64,000 bases of DNA from Afipia sp. P52-10 (GCF_000516555.1 NZ_AZSJ01000003.1:1373301-1437300); one strand, 5' to 3'. Counted from the first letter of the stretch, positions 23,453-35,394 are shown. The notes: generated by a model not told the origin, from the letters alone. Numbers and translations: made by a program.

Positions 23453-26041
23453 ATGTCGTCGATCACATCGGAGCTTCCCCGCCCGAATCGCGCCGATCGG
23501 GACCGCGCGTCGTCGCAGGCCTGGCGCTATGCGATGCGCGAACTGCGCGGCGGCCTGCGCGGATTCTACGTCTTCATCGCCTGCATCGCGCTCGGCGTGT
23601 TCGCCATCGCCGGCGTCGGCGCGCTGTCGTCGTCGCTGTCGGGCAGCCTGGAGCGCGAAGGCCGCACCCTGCTCGGCGGCGATGTCGCCTTCTCGCTGAT
23701 CCAGCGCGAGGCCAAGCCAGAGGAGCGCGCCTATCTTGCCACGCTCGGGCAGGTCTCAACCGTCTCCACCATGCGGGCGATGGTGCGCGCCCGTGACGGG
23801 CAGCTCGCGCTGGTCGAGCTGAAGTCGGTGGACGATGCCTATCCGACCTTCGGCGCCCTGACCGCGGAGCCCGCATTAGCCGCGAGCGAGATGCTGGCCG
23901 AGCGCGACGGTGCGTTCGGCGCGGGCGCCGATGCCGTGCTGCTCGCACGCCTCGGTCTCAAGGTCGGCGACAGCGTCACGGTCGGCAACGCGACCTTTCA
24001 GATCCGCTCGGTGATCGCCGCCGAACCCGACAAGCTCGCCGGCGGCGTCGGACTAGGCCCACGCTTCCTGATCAGCGAAAACGCGCTGCGCGCCACCGGC
24101 CTCCTGCAACCGGGAAGCCTGGTGCGCTGGATCTACCGGCTGAAGCTGTCGGACACCGCCGCCAGCGACGCGACCGTGACCTCCCTCACCGAGACGGTGC
24201 GCAAGGCCCTGCCCGATGCCGGCTGGGAGATTCGCAGCCGCAGCAACGCCTCGCCGCAGCTCGAACGCAACATCAACCGCTTCACCCAGTTCCTGACGCT
24301 GGTCGGCCTCGCCGCGCTGCTGGTCGGCGGGGTCGGCGTCGCCAATGCCGTGAAGAGCCACCTCGATCGCAAACGCGACGTGATCGCGACGCTCAAGGCC
24401 CTCGGCGCCACCGGCGACGGCGTGTTCACGATCTATCTCGTGCAGATCATCGTGCTGGCGCTGATCGGCGCGCTGATCGGCCTCGCCGCCGGCGCCGCGC
24501 TGCCCTTCTTCGTGGTCGGCGCGTTCAGCAAACTGCTGCCGCTGCCGATCCAGCCGGCCCTGCAGATCGGCGACCTGCTGTTGTCGCTGATCTATGGCCT
24601 GCTCACCGCGCTCGCCTTCGCGCTGTGGCCGCTCGGCCGCGTCCACGACGTGCCGGTGGCGACGCTGTTCCGCGAAACCCACGGCAACGAATGGCACTGG
24701 CCGCGGCGACGCTATCTGGCAATGATGGCCGCGGTGGTCGCGCTGTTGATCGCCGTCGCCGTCGGCCTCGCCTACGACAAGCGCGTGGCGTTGATCTTCA
24801 TCGCCACGGCCGCCGCGGTGTTCGGCCTGCTGCGGCTGGTCGCGGTGCTGGTGATGGCGGCCGCCCGCCATGCGCCGCGGCTGCGGATGCCGATGCTGCG
24901 GCTGGCGATCGCCAACATTCACCGGCCCGGCGCGCTGACGCCATCGGTGGTGCTGTCGCTCGGCCTCGGGCTGACCGTGCTCGTCACCATCACCCAGATC
25001 GACCGCAACCTGCAGCGCCAGTTCATGGCCCAGCTGCCGGAGAAAGCGCCGTCGTTCTTCTTCGTCGATATCCCCTCGGGCGACGCCGAGCGCTTCGACC
25101 AGTTTCTCGCCAAACAGGTTCCGGACGGCAAGATCGAGCGGGTGCCGATGCTGCGCGGGCGTATCGTCGAGGCGCGCGGCGTGAAGGCGGAGCAGCTGAA
25201 GCCGACGCCGGACGCCGAATGGGTGCTGCAGAGCGACCGCGGCCTCAGCTACACCGGCGAGGTCCCGTCCGGTTCCAAGGTCGTCGAGGGCGACTGGTGG
25301 GGAGCCGACTACAATGGGCCACCGCTGGTGTCGTTCGAGAAGAAGCTCGCCGACGGCCTCGGCCTGAAGCTCGGCGACAGCGTCACCGTCAACGTCCTCG
25401 GCCGCAACCTGACGGCGAAGATCGCCAACATGCGCTCGGTCGACTGGCAGAGCCTCGGCATCAACTTCGTTCTGGTGTTCTCGCCGAATACGTTCCGTGG
25501 CGCGCCGCACACCCACATCGCCACGCTGACCGAACCGAACGCGAGCCCTGAGAATGACGCGCGGATCATCAAGGCGGTCGCCGAGGCGTTTCCGAGCGTC
25601 ACCAGCGTTCGTGTCCGGGAAGCGCTGCAGACGGTGGGAACCGTGGTCACCAATCTGGTGCTGGCGATCCGCGGCGCCAGCGCCATCACCCTGATCGCCG
25701 CCATGCTGGTGCTGGGCGGCGCGCTGGCCGCAGGCCATCGGCACCGGGTTTACGATGCCGTGATCCTGAAGACGCTCGGCGCGACCCGCTGGCGGCTGAT
25801 CGGCGCCTATGCCTTCGAATACCTCCTGATCGGGCTTGCCACGGCGGCGTTCGGATTGCTGTCCGGCACGGTCGCGGCCTGGCTGATCGTGACCCGGCTG
25901 ATGACGCTTTCGTTCGCCTGGGACGGCGCCAGCGCGGCCGCCGTGCTCGTCGGCGCGCTGGCCGTGACAATCGGCCTCGGCCTGATTGGAACACTGCTGG
26001 CGCTCGGCCAGAAACCCGCGCCCGTGCTCAGGAATTTATGA
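23453..26041 (+). CDS. FtsX-like ABC permease (YbbP-like)
   Basis: An 862-residue permease with the duplicated FtsX/MacB layout. There is one membrane segment near 37-57, a large extracytoplasmic domain, a cluster of segments at about 275-470, a second large extracytoplasmic domain, and a final cluster at about 730-850. The motif with LTLVGLAALLVGGVGVANAV and the later RGASAITLIAAMLVLGGALA are the two FtsX repeats. It follows its ATPase after a three-base gap. Length and architecture match YbbP. Confidence 0.92.
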   Translation: MSSITSELPRPNRADRDRASSQAWRYAMRELRGGLRGFYVFIACIALGVFAIAGVGALSSSLSGSLEREGRTLLGGDVAFSLIQREAKPEERAYLATLGQVSTVSTMRAMVRARDGQLALVELKSVDDAYPTFGALTAEPALAASEMLAERDGAFGAGADAVLLARLGLKVGDSVTVGNATFQIRSVIAAEPDKLAGGVGLGPRFLISENALRATGLLQPGSLVRWIYRLKLSDTAASDATVTSLTETVRKALPDAGWEIRSRSNASPQLERNINRFTQFLTLVGLAALLVGGVGVANAVKSHLDRKRDVIATLKALGATGDGVFTIYLVQIIVLALIGALIGLAAGAALPFFVVGAFSKLLPLPIQPALQIGDLLLSLIYGLLTALAFALWPLGRVHDVPVATLFRETHGNEWHWPRRRYLAMMAAVVALLIAVAVGLAYDKRVALIFIATAAAVFGLLRLVAVLVMAAARHAPRLRMPMLRLAIANIHRPGALTPSVVLSLGLGLTVLVTITQIDRNLQRQFMAQLPEKAPSFFFVDIPSGDAERFDQFLAKQVPDGKIERVPMLRGRIVEARGVKAEQLKPTPDAEWVLQSDRGLSYTGEVPSGSKVVEGDWWGADYNGPPLVSFEKKLADGLGLKLGDSVTVNVLGRNLTAKIANMRSVDWQSLGINFVLVFSPNTFRGAPHTHIATLTEPNASPENDARIIKAVAEAFPSVTSVRVREALQTVGTVVTNLVLAIRGASAITLIAAMLVLGGALAAGHRHRVYDAVILKTLGATRWRLIGAYAFEYLLIGLATAAFGLLSGTVAAWLIVTRLMTLSFAWDGASAAAVLVGALAVTIGLGLIGTLLALGQKPAPVLRNL

Positions 26042-26113
26042 CAAAATGTAGCAGCGGAATCGGGCTCTAGCGACATTCAGCCGCGCGTAGACCGTTGCAG
26101 CGAATGTGTTAGT

Positions 26114-26189
26114 TTCCCACATCTTCTTCGGGTCGGAGGCCACTCGAAATGCAGCCCGAACAGGCTCGCGGACCGGTGGCATCCGGGAA
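26114..26189 (+). ncRNA. Candidate structured leader (ybhL-leader-like) of the BI-1 gene
   Basis: The 5' region of the BI-1 gene can fold into a compact pseudoknot. The outer stem is TTCCC (26114-26118) with GGGAA (26185-26189). The inner stem is TTCGGG (26127-26132) with CCCGAA (26155-26160). The loop GCCAC (26139-26143) pairs with GTGGC (26176-26180). A ybhL leader RNA is known upstream of BI-1-type (ybhL) genes in Rhizobiales, so this position is expected; I infer the match from position and pairing, not from a covariance search. Confidence 0.5.
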
Positions 26190-26251
26190 TAATGACGAGC
26201 CGGCGGCACGAGCCCTTCGCGGCCTGCCGGACAACCTTCGAGGTTTCGACC

Positions 26252-27064
26252 ATGTCGGACTTGGACCGTAACTACGCATCTCCTTTCGGCCGGGCTGCCA
26301 CCCGCGCGGATGCCGCGACCGTCGATGCCGGTCTGCGGGCCTACATGCTGCGCATCTACAACTACATGGTGATCGGCCTCGCCATCACCGGCTTCGCCGC
26401 GCTCGGCGTCTATATGTTCGCCGTGACCGGTGATGCCGCCTCCGCCGTCAAGAACGCCTCCGGGGCGGCTCTGGCGCTGAAGAGCGGCCAGTACCTGACC
26501 CCGTTCGGCTACGCGATGTTCGCCAGCCCGCTGAAGTGGCTGTTCATCCTGGCCCCGCTGGTCATGGTGTTCGCCATCTCGTTCGGCATCCAGCGGCTGA
26601 AGCCGGCAACGGCGCAGATGCTGTTCTGGGCCTTCGCGGCGCTGATGGGCATCTCGTTGTCGTCGATCTTCCTGGTGTACACGCACACCTCGATCGTGCG
26701 CGTGTTCTTCATCACGGCGGCTTCGTTCGGTGCGCTCAGCCTGTACGGCTATACCACCCAGCGTGACCTGACCGGCATGGGCTCGTTCCTGATCATGGGC
26801 CTGTTCGGCGTCATCATCGCGAGCCTGGTCAACATCTTCCTGGCCTCGTCGATGCTGCAGTTCGTGGTGTCGGTGGTGGGCGTGCTGGTGTTCGCGGGCC
26901 TGACCGCCTGGGATACCCAGCGGCTGAAGAACGAGTACATCTACGGCTATGCCGGCGAAGGCGACGTTGCCGAGCGTTCGGCGATCATGGGTGCGCTCTC
27001 GCTGTACCTGAACTTCATCAACCTGTTCACGCTGCTGATGCAGCTCCTCGGCCAGCGCGAGTAA
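26252..27064 (+). CDS. Bax inhibitor-1 / YccA-YbhL family membrane protein
   Basis: A 270-residue inner-membrane protein of the BI-1 (TMBIM) family. About seven hydrophobic segments start at residue 30 or so, and the C-terminal signature AGLTAWDTQRLKNEY is typical. The start at 26252 (MSDLDRNYASPFG) is chosen because GAGG lies ten bases upstream and the extra codons to 26192 fall in the structured leader. Members act as pH-sensitive calcium leak channels or interact with FtsH-type quality control; the exact role here is unknown. It is a single gene with its own terminator. Confidence 0.9.
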   Translation: MSDLDRNYASPFGRAATRADAATVDAGLRAYMLRIYNYMVIGLAITGFAALGVYMFAVTGDAASAVKNASGAALALKSGQYLTPFGYAMFASPLKWLFILAPLVMVFAISFGIQRLKPATAQMLFWAFAALMGISLSSIFLVYTHTSIVRVFFITAASFGALSLYGYTTQRDLTGMGSFLIMGLFGVIIASLVNIFLASSMLQFVVSVVGVLVFAGLTAWDTQRLKNEYIYGYAGEGDVAERSAIMGALSLYLNFINLFTLLMQLLGQRE

Positions 27065-27092
27065 GCGCCAAGCCGATCCGAGACCAACCGAA

Positions 27093-27117
27093 CCCCGGCC
27101 GCGAGGCCGGGGTTTTT
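27093..27117 (+). terminator. Rho-independent terminator of the BI-1 gene
   Basis: CCCCGGCC, GCGA loop, GGCCGGGG, then TTTTT. An 8-bp GC stem with a tetraloop and T-run starts 28 bases after the stop codon. Confidence 0.9.
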
Positions 27118-27270
27118 GCTGGCCGGTCGATGTCCGTCATCCAGCCTGTCATGCCGGCGTGCGGATGCTGGGCGGCCGTGGCGCAGATGGCCAGATCCTC
27201 TCGCCTTCCGCCTGCCTTCCGCCTTCGCCGTTCTCGCATGGCAGCGATCCGGGCGACGCGATCAGCGCGA

Positions 27271-27639
27271 TCAGACCAAAGACAGCTTGCGGTCGATCAC
27301 CAGCAGCACGCGGTCCAGTTCGTGGCCGCGCCGCAGGATATGGCCGGTCGCCGAGATGACGCTGTAGGCGCCCTGCTTGCGCGCCAGCCGCGGGTTCTTC
27401 TCGATCCGGTAGAGCGGCATCTCCGAGGAGCGGCGGAAGATCGAGAACACCGCGCGGTCCTTCAGGAAGTCGATCGCGTAGTCGCGCCACTCGCCGGCCG
27501 CAACCTGCCGGCCATAAAGGTTGAGAATCCGATTGAGTTCGAAACGATTGAAGGTGACCCGTCCGGGAGCGGCAGCAGGCGAAACGCGCTCCGCTCCCCG
27601 GCTCTCGCTGGGCTCACCATCGCCGGGCATCAGGCTCAT
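27271..27639 (-). CDS. DUF2794 family protein
   Basis: A 122-residue protein of the alphaproteobacterial DUF2794 family, recognised by VTFNRFELNRILNLYGRQVAAGEWRDYAIDF (first 20 residues of this motif suffice) and SVISATGHILRRGHELDRVL. It has no signal peptide or membrane segment. The start at 27639 is chosen because a perfect AGGAGG lies upstream; the frame is open to 27696. The function is unknown. It is a single gene, convergent with the BI-1 gene. Confidence 0.85.
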   Translation of the reverse strand: MSLMPGDGEPSESRGAERVSPAAAPGRVTFNRFELNRILNLYGRQVAAGEWRDYAIDFLKDRAVFSIFRRSSEMPLYRIEKNPRLARKQGAYSVISATGHILRRGHELDRVLLVIDRKLSLV

Positions 27640-27830
27640 GCGGCGCCTCCTCGCTTCATCGGCAAGCATGATCGCGCCGCAGACCACCATCCGCAAGCGC
27701 TAGGTGACAGGCGTGTGAAAATTATCGTTGTGCGGATCGATGCAGATCGTCACGGAAACGTTAGCCAAACCATAATCATGCCAAATTTCGGCCAACCCCG
27801 CGCCGCCCTGGCTTGCGATACAACAATCTC

Positions 27831-27959
27831 TGCGTTGGCCCGGTTCTTCTGGTCCTGGATTCCTCAGCCCCCAGCCCCCCGGGATTGAAAGGACCGGGCC
27901 TGTTTCGCAGAGAGACGAACCTCCGAAGACAAACAGGCCAACGCAAGTTGGCCTTTTTT
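27831..27959 (+). ncRNA. Candidate structured small RNA ending in a terminator
   Basis: Several perfect pairings occur within 129 bases. TGCGTTGGCC (27831-27840) pairs with GGCCAACGCA (27936-27945). GGTCCT (27851-27856) pairs with AGGACC (27890-27895), or alternatively GGCCCGGT (27837-27844) pairs with ACCGGGCC (27893-27900). GGCCTGTTT (27897-27905) pairs with AAACAGGCC (27931-27939). The 3' end is GGCCAAC, GCAA, GTTGGCC, TTTTTT, an intrinsic terminator. No plus-strand gene follows, so a free-standing RNA is more likely than a leader. I do not recognise the family. Confidence 0.5.
27936..27959 (+). terminator. Intrinsic terminator of the candidate small RNA
   Basis: A 7-bp stem GGCCAAC/GTTGGCC with GCAA tetraloop is followed directly by six T residues. 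The 5' arm can alternatively pair with 27831-27840. Confidence 0.75.
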
Positions 27960-28076
27960 GTTGGCCTGAGCTTTCGGACTTCCCGTTTTGGGGCTGGCGC
28001 TTTGGATTTGGCGGGGCCGCCGCGTAGCACCACGACCTTCGCAGCCGCTGTTATCACGCAAAGCGCGAGCATGTTC

Positions 28077-28145
28077 TGATCGAATCAGAGCCAAAGCTCT
28101 CGATTCTCGTTTTGACGCGTTTTCGTCACGCGAATTGGTTTCCAT
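28077..28145 (+). repeat. Interspersed repeat, copy A
   Basis: This 69-base segment matches 32239-32307 at 61 of 69 positions without gaps. It contains GAATC and GATTC (GANTC methylation sites) and the motif TTGACGCGTTTTC. A complementary GAAAACGCG lies further on at 28173-28181, so the whole element may fold. It sits in the intergenic region beside the candidate small RNA. Confidence 0.75.
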
Positions 28146-28297
28146 TCCGGATCAAGTCCGGGACAGGCTTTCGAAAACGCGTGGTGAGACCGTGAAGACC
28201 GAAGCGCTTGGGCAGCTCCGACGATCAATCGACCCGCATCACAACGGACCGCACCAACAGGACTATCGAAAGCCTGGATGGAGGAGCGCTGTCCGGC

Positions 28298-29068
28298 TCA
28301 GCGCAGGGTGGCGTAGCTCGCGCCGAGCATGGCACCCGGCTTCTCGCGGCTGCCTTCCTGCACATAGACCACCGCGCCATCAACCCCCTGCCCCGAGAGA
28401 TTCTCGATCGGCACGGTCCAACTCGCCGACTTGCCGGTCCAGTCGCCGACCTTCAGCCAGTTGCGCACGACGTTGTGGTAGATGACTTCCTTGCCCTTGT
28501 TCTCGCCACGGGCAATCGACACCGGCATCGCCTTGGCGATCGCGCTGATCCAGACCTCGCCGGGATGAACGCCCGCCGGCGCATCCGGGACCGAAATGCC
28601 GATCTGTCCGTTTGCAACCGCCACCTTGACCGGGACGGACATCACACCGGACTTACCGGTACTGTCCTTGATCGCCTGCTCGATCCCCGCGCGATCGCTG
28701 CCGAGCGCATGCAGCTTGCCGTTGACGACGATCTGCGGCGTATAGACCTGCCGGTCGCCGCGGGCCTTCGAATACGCTTTCTGCCGCGCGGTGAATTTCG
28801 GATCGGCCAGCGTGTCCTTCCAGCCAAGATAATCCCAGTAGTCGATCGGCAGGCTGACGGCGACCACGGTCGGATCCTTCGCGATCTCGCCCAGCAACCT
28901 GTCCGCTTCCGGACACGACGAGCATCCTTGCGAGGTGAACAGCTCGACGACTGCGCGGGTCTGCGCCGAAGCTTGCGTCGCAAAAAACAGACCTACTGCG
29001 GCAATGGCGACAGAGAGCCCTGTTCGTTCTTTGTATTGCGGGAATTCGCTTCGCATTGCTCCATACAT
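28298..29068 (-). CDS. DUF1223 secreted thioredoxin-like protein
   Basis: A 256-residue exported protein. Residues 1-36 contain a signal peptide ending ATQASAQ. The body begins with AVVELFTSQGCSSCPEADRLLGE, a thioredoxin-like beta-strand followed by a CSSCP pair, then a family-typical YTPQIVVNGKLHALGSDR segment. This matches DUF1223, a periplasmic family of unknown function. An inner start at Met5 is possible. It lies downstream of aconitase on the same strand but is separated by a strong terminator. Confidence 0.85.
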   Translation of the reverse strand: MYGAMRSEFPQYKERTGLSVAIAAVGLFFATQASAQTRAVVELFTSQGCSSCPEADRLLGEIAKDPTVVAVSLPIDYWDYLGWKDTLADPKFTARQKAYSKARGDRQVYTPQIVVNGKLHALGSDRAGIEQAIKDSTGKSGVMSVPVKVAVANGQIGISVPDAPAGVHPGEVWISAIAKAMPVSIARGENKGKEVIYHNVVRNWLKVGDWTGKSASWTVPIENLSGQGVDGAVVYVQEGSREKPGAMLGASYATLR

Positions 29069-29096
29069 CGCGGCGTCTCGCCCGATTCATTTAGCG

Positions 29097-29127
29097 AAAA
29101 GGCGGCCTCACTCATAGGCCGCCTTTT
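29097..29127 (-). terminator. Terminator of acnA
   Basis: AAAAGGCGGCC and GGCCGCCTTTT form an 11-bp stem with a 9-base loop. Read on the minus strand it ends in a T-run, 54 bases after the acnA stop codon. It may work in both directions. Confidence 0.85.
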
Positions 29128-29180
29128 AATCACTGGCATCTCACATGGCAGTGAGACGGTTGTACCGCGACACGAACCGA

Positions 29181-31901
<2,721 letters not shown>

Positions 31902-32352
31902 GTGAGGATCCCAATTGAGCCTGATAGACGCCTTGGTTAAAGGTATCTAAACACCTGCGAGGCAGGACGTCGGAGAGCATTTCGGTCGGATTCGCGGGCG
32001 CGATCCGGTGCCGGTTTATAATCTTTTTAAACTCGCCGCCACATCTGCAAACGTCTTTTCTGGAATGCAGTTGGAGATTGTTTCGGACCTCCACGCGGCA
32101 TTGTGTCCGGCCCCCGCCGGTTCGCGAAACCGGCCTCCCCGTTTTGTCTCTCTGTCGTCTTTCGGTTGGCATGATCCCGGTGCCAGGCCGAAATCCGGTT
32201 TCCACTTTTCATCTACCTGCCTGGAGCATTTTTGATTCTGATCGAATCAGACCCAAAGCTCTAGATTCTTGTTTTGACGCGTTTTCTTCATGCGAACCGG
32301 TTTCCACTTCGCGCGAAAACGCTCTAGAAGGCGCGCAAGGCAGGGAGAGGCG
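31902..32352. other. Divergent intergenic region between acnA and ccmA
   Basis: The acnA side must hold the aconitase promoter, but I cannot place it with confidence. An AT-richer stretch lies near 31925-32030. The ccmA side is occupied by an interspersed repeat (about 32195-32325). No credible open frame is present. Confidence 0.5.
32224..32325 (+). repeat. Interspersed repeat, copy B
   Basis: This element runs from GAGCATTTTTGATTC to GCGAAAACGCTC, whose ends are partly complementary. Its core 32239-32307 matches copy A at 28077-28145 (61 of 69). It carries three GANTC sites within about 40 bases. It ends 28 bases before ccmA, so it lies in the ccm promoter or leader. A related half-copy (CCGGTTTCCACTT) occurs just upstream near 32198-32212. 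Confidence 0.75.
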
Positions 32353-32970
32353 ATGCGGCTTTCGGGCAGCGATCTGACATGTGTCCGCGGCGAGCGCGAG
32401 GTGTTCACCGCGCTCAGCTTCGCCGTCGATGCCGGAGAGGCGCTGGCCGTGACCGGACGCAACGGCGCCGGCAAATCGTCGCTGCTGCGCCAGATCGCCG
32501 GCCTGTTGGCAATCCCCCGCGGCACCATCCGGCTCGACGGCGGCGACGGCGAGCGCACGCTGGCCGAGCAGTGCCACCTGCTGGGGCATCGCGACGCGCT
32601 GAAGCCCTCGCTGAGCGTGCTGGAAAACCTCGCCTTCTGGCAGGACTACCTCGGGGGCGCCGCGGTTTCGCCGCTCGCGGCGAGCCTGGAGATTGCAGGG
32701 ATCGCCCACCTGATCGATCTGCCCGCATCCTACCTCTCAGCCGGTCAGCGGCGGCGGCTCGGCATCGCCCGCCTCGTTTGCGTGACCCGGCCGGTCTGGC
32801 TGCTGGATGAACCGACCTCGGCCCTCGACAGCGACGGCCAGGCGCTGCTCGCCGGCGTGATGAGCCGGCATCTGCAAGCCGGCGGCCTGATCGTCGCCGC
32901 CACCCACGATCCGCTCGGCATTCCAGCACGCGAACTGCGCATCGGTGATCCGGCCGGAGGCGCCGCATGA
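32353..32970 (+). CDS. ccmA: Haem exporter ATPase CcmA
   Basis: A 205-residue ABC ATPase of the cytochrome c maturation system. Walker [10 protein letters not shown] starts at residue 35, the signature is [14 protein letters not shown] and Walker B is [12 protein letters not shown]. With CcmB it powers release of haem-loaded CcmE. The start at 32353 has a GGGAGAGG ribosome binding site; the frame is open to 32290 but would run into the repeat. Its stop overlaps the ccmB start (ATGA). Confidence 0.95.
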   Translation: MRLSGSDLTCVRGEREVFTALSFAVDAGEALAVTGRNGAGKSSLLRQIAGLLAIPRGTIRLDGGDGERTLAEQCHLLGHRDALKPSLSVLENLAFWQDYLGGAAVSPLAASLEIAGIAHLIDLPASYLSAGQRRRLGIARLVCVTRPVWLLDEPTSALDSDGQALLAGVMSRHLQAGGLIVAATHDPLGIPARELRIGDPAGGAA

Positions 32971-33635
32971 CCGCGCTCGCGGCTCTGATCCGGCGCGACA
33001 TTCGCATCGCCTGGCGCGTCGGCGGCGGTGCGCTGATCGGCGTCTTGTTCTTTCTGAGCGTGGTCGTGCTGATGCCGTTCGCCGTCGGCCCCGACATCGC
33101 GCTGCTGAAGCGCATCGGCCCTGCCGTGCTGTGGCTTGGCGCACTGCTGGCAAGCCTGTTGACCCTCGACCGTCTGTTTGCGGCCGACCATGAGGACGGC
33201 TCGCTCGATCTCCTGCTGATGAGCCGCACGCCGCTGGAGCTGACCTGCGTGGCCAAAGCGCTGGCCCACTGGATCGCCTCCGGCCTGCCGCTGATCGTCG
33301 CCTCGCCGCTGCTCGGGCTGATGCTGAATCTCGACGGCGACGCCATGCTGGGGGTGGCGCTGACCTTGCTTGCGGGAACGCCAGCCCTGACGCTGACCGG
33401 CATGATCGGCGCGGCGCTCGCGGTGACGCTGCGGCGCGGCGGGCTGCTGCTGCCTGTGCTGGTGCTGCCGCTGTCGATTCCAACGCTGATCTTCGGCGTC
33501 ATCGCCGCGAACGCGGCCGCCAACGGGCAGTCCGTCTTCGGTGCGCCGTTCTCGCTGCTCTGTGCGCTCTCGCTGTTCGGCCTCGCCGTCGCGCCGTTCG
33601 CGGCCGCCGCCAGCCTGCGACAGGGGCTCGATTGA
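32967..33635 (+). CDS. ccmB: Haem exporter permease CcmB
   Basis: A 222-residue inner-membrane protein with about six hydrophobic segments, the partner of CcmA. The N-terminus [18 protein letters not shown] and the segment [22 protein letters not shown] are characteristic. The start overlaps the ccmA stop. Second gene of the ccm operon. Confidence 0.95.
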   Translation: MTALAALIRRDIRIAWRVGGGALIGVLFFLSVVVLMPFAVGPDIALLKRIGPAVLWLGALLASLLTLDRLFAADHEDGSLDLLLMSRTPLELTCVAKALAHWIASGLPLIVASPLLGLMLNLDGDAMLGVALTLLAGTPALTLTGMIGAALAVTLRRGGLLLPVLVLPLSIPTLIFGVIAANAAANGQSVFGAPFSLLCALSLFGLAVAPFAAAASLRQGLD

Positions 33636-33729
33636 TGCGCCGTTCCTGCAACGCCGTGTCGCATGAATGTGAGTTCCACGGCGAATGCGCCCGATTGCGC
33701 GCGCATCGCCGCGCCACTATCAGGAAGCC

Positions 33730-34461
33730 ATGAGCCTCATCGATCTCGCCAACCCTACGCGCTTCCTGCGCTTCGCGGAACGTCTGCTGCCCTGGTTTAC
33801 GGGCGCGACGGCCATTCTGCTGGCGATCGGGCTGCAGCAATCGCTGTTCGCGGCTCCCGACGACTACCAGCAGGGTGCGACCGTGAAGATCATGTTCATT
33901 CACGTCCCGAGCGCCTGGCTTGCCATGTTCGTCTGGGGCGTGATGAGCGTCGCGGCGCTGGGAACGCTGGTGTGGAAGCATCCGCTCGCCGACGTCGCCG
34001 CCAAGGCCGCAGCGCCGATCGGCGCGGCCTTCACCTTTCTCGCCCTCGTCACCGGGTCGTTATGGGGCCGGCCGATGTGGGGCACCTACTGGGAGTGGGA
34101 CGCACGGCTGACCTCGGTGCTGATCCTGTTCCTGATGTATCTCGGCATCATGGCGTTGTGGCGCGCGGTGGATGATCCGACGCGCGCGGCACGGGCAGCG
34201 GCGATCCTGACGCTCGTCGGCGCGCTCAACCTGCCGATCATCAAGTTCTCCGTCGACTGGTGGAACACGCTGCACCAGCCCGCGTCCGTGATCCGCATCG
34301 GCGGCCCGACCATCCATCCCTCGCTGCTGGTGCCGCTGCTGATCATGGCGCTGGCGTTCTCGCTCCTGTTCCTGACCCTGCACCTGGCGGCCATGCGCAA
34401 CGAGATTCTCCGGCGGCGCGTGCGAACGCTGCGGCTGATGCAAGCCTCGACGCAAGCGTGA
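33730..34461 (+). CDS. ccmC: Haem lyase component CcmC
   Basis: A 243-residue six-helix membrane protein that binds haem and delivers it to CcmE. The tryptophan-rich motif [13 protein letters not shown] starts near residue 117, and the flanking haem-ligand histidine region FIHVPSAW has His58. The second histidine is in [10 protein letters not shown]. The start at 33730 (MSLIDLANP) is chosen over 33685 because it gives the usual N-terminus. It is 94 bases after ccmB. Confidence 0.96.
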   Translation: MSLIDLANPTRFLRFAERLLPWFTGATAILLAIGLQQSLFAAPDDYQQGATVKIMFIHVPSAWLAMFVWGVMSVAALGTLVWKHPLADVAAKAAAPIGAAFTFLALVTGSLWGRPMWGTYWEWDARLTSVLILFLMYLGIMALWRAVDDPTRAARAAAILTLVGALNLPIIKFSVDWWNTLHQPASVIRIGGPTIHPSLLVPLLIMALAFSLLFLTLHLAAMRNEILRRRVRTLRLMQASTQA

Positions 34462-34471
34462 CGGAACACCC

Positions 34472-34651
34472 ATGACCCTCGGTCCTCACGCCGCCTTCAT
34501 CGTTGCTGCCTACGCGATCGCGATTCTCGTCGTGGCGGGCTTGATCGGCTGGGTGTTGGCCGACCACCGGCGGCAGAAGGCGCTGCTGCGCGACCTCGAA
34601 GCCAAGGGCGTGACGCGCCGCTCCGCCCGCCAGACGCCGCCCGCCGCATGA
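34472..34651 (+). CDS. ccmD: Haem exporter protein CcmD
   Basis: A 59-residue single-pass membrane protein found by reading the gap between ccmC and ccmG. A hydrophobic helix covers residues about 8-30 ([20 protein letters not shown]), followed by a basic, charged tail with [16 protein letters not shown], typical of CcmD. It stabilises CcmE and CcmC. The stop codon overlaps the ccmG start (ATGA). Confidence 0.9.
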   Translation: MTLGPHAAFIVAAYAIAILVVAGLIGWVLADHRRQKALLRDLEAKGVTRRSARQTPPAA

Positions 34652-35250
34652 CCGCCACCGAACCCCGCACCGATGGACCGAAGGGAACGCGCCGCCGCTG
34701 GCTGACGCTGCTGCCGCTGCTGGTGTTCGTGGGCCTCGCCGCGCTGTTCTATCAACGGCTCGGCTCCGGCGATCCCGCGACGATTCCCTCCGCGCTGATC
34801 GGCCGGCCCGCGCCGCAAACGACGTTGCCCGCTCTCGCCGGCCTGGCGGACGGCGGCCGCGACATTCCCGGCATCGCCCCCGAAACGCTGCGGGGCAAGG
34901 TCAGCGTCGTCAACGTCTGGGCGTCGTGGTGCGTGCCGTGTCACGACGAAGCGCCGCTCCTGCATACCTTGAGCGCGGACAAGCGCTTCCAGATCATCGG
35001 CATCAACTACAAGGACGCCACCGACAACGCCCGCCGCTTTCTCGGCCGCTACGGCAATCCGTTCACCGCCGTCGGCGTCGACGCCAATGGCCGCGCCTCG
35101 ATCGAGTGGGGTGTCTACGGCGTGCCGGAAACCTTCGTCGTCGGCCGCGACGGAAAAATATCCTATAAGCTGATCGGTCCGATCACGCCGGCCAATGTCG
35201 AGACGGTGCTGAAGGTCGAAATCGAGAAAGCGTTGCGCGGCACGCCCTGA
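34648..35250 (+). CDS. ccmG: Cytochrome c biogenesis thiol:disulfide oxidoreductase CcmG
   Basis: A 200-residue membrane-anchored thioredoxin-like protein (DsbE/CycY). The N-terminal anchor covers about residues 17-35. The active site is WASWCVPC with Cys95 and Cys98, and the cis-proline loop is [10 protein letters not shown]. It reduces the CXXCH cysteines of apocytochrome c in the periplasm. It is the last gene of the ccmABCDG operon; ccmE, ccmF, ccmH and ccmI are not in this window. Confidence 0.95.
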   Translation: MTATEPRTDGPKGTRRRWLTLLPLLVFVGLAALFYQRLGSGDPATIPSALIGRPAPQTTLPALAGLADGGRDIPGIAPETLRGKVSVVNVWASWCVPCHDEAPLLHTLSADKRFQIIGINYKDATDNARRFLGRYGNPFTAVGVDANGRASIEWGVYGVPETFVVGRDGKISYKLIGPITPANVETVLKVEIEKALRGTP

Positions 35251-35394
35251 GCGTGCCGGAACGGGTCAAAAAATAATTTCCAGCGTTTATCTGCCGTTCA
35301 TTTGCCGGCCATTGGTCCGCCACGAAGCGCTTCTTACATCGGGATGACCGTCATCGTGACGGTAGCAACGATTGTCTTTTTGGAGGGACAATAC

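Larger units (their letters stand above)
27640..28297. other. Intergenic region with a candidate small RNA and a repeat
   Basis: There are 658 bases without a credible protein gene. The region holds a strongly structured plus-strand segment ending in an intrinsic terminator (27831-27959) and a copy of an interspersed GANTC-containing repeat (28077-28145), both listed separately. The remaining open frames are short and featureless. Confidence 0.6.
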
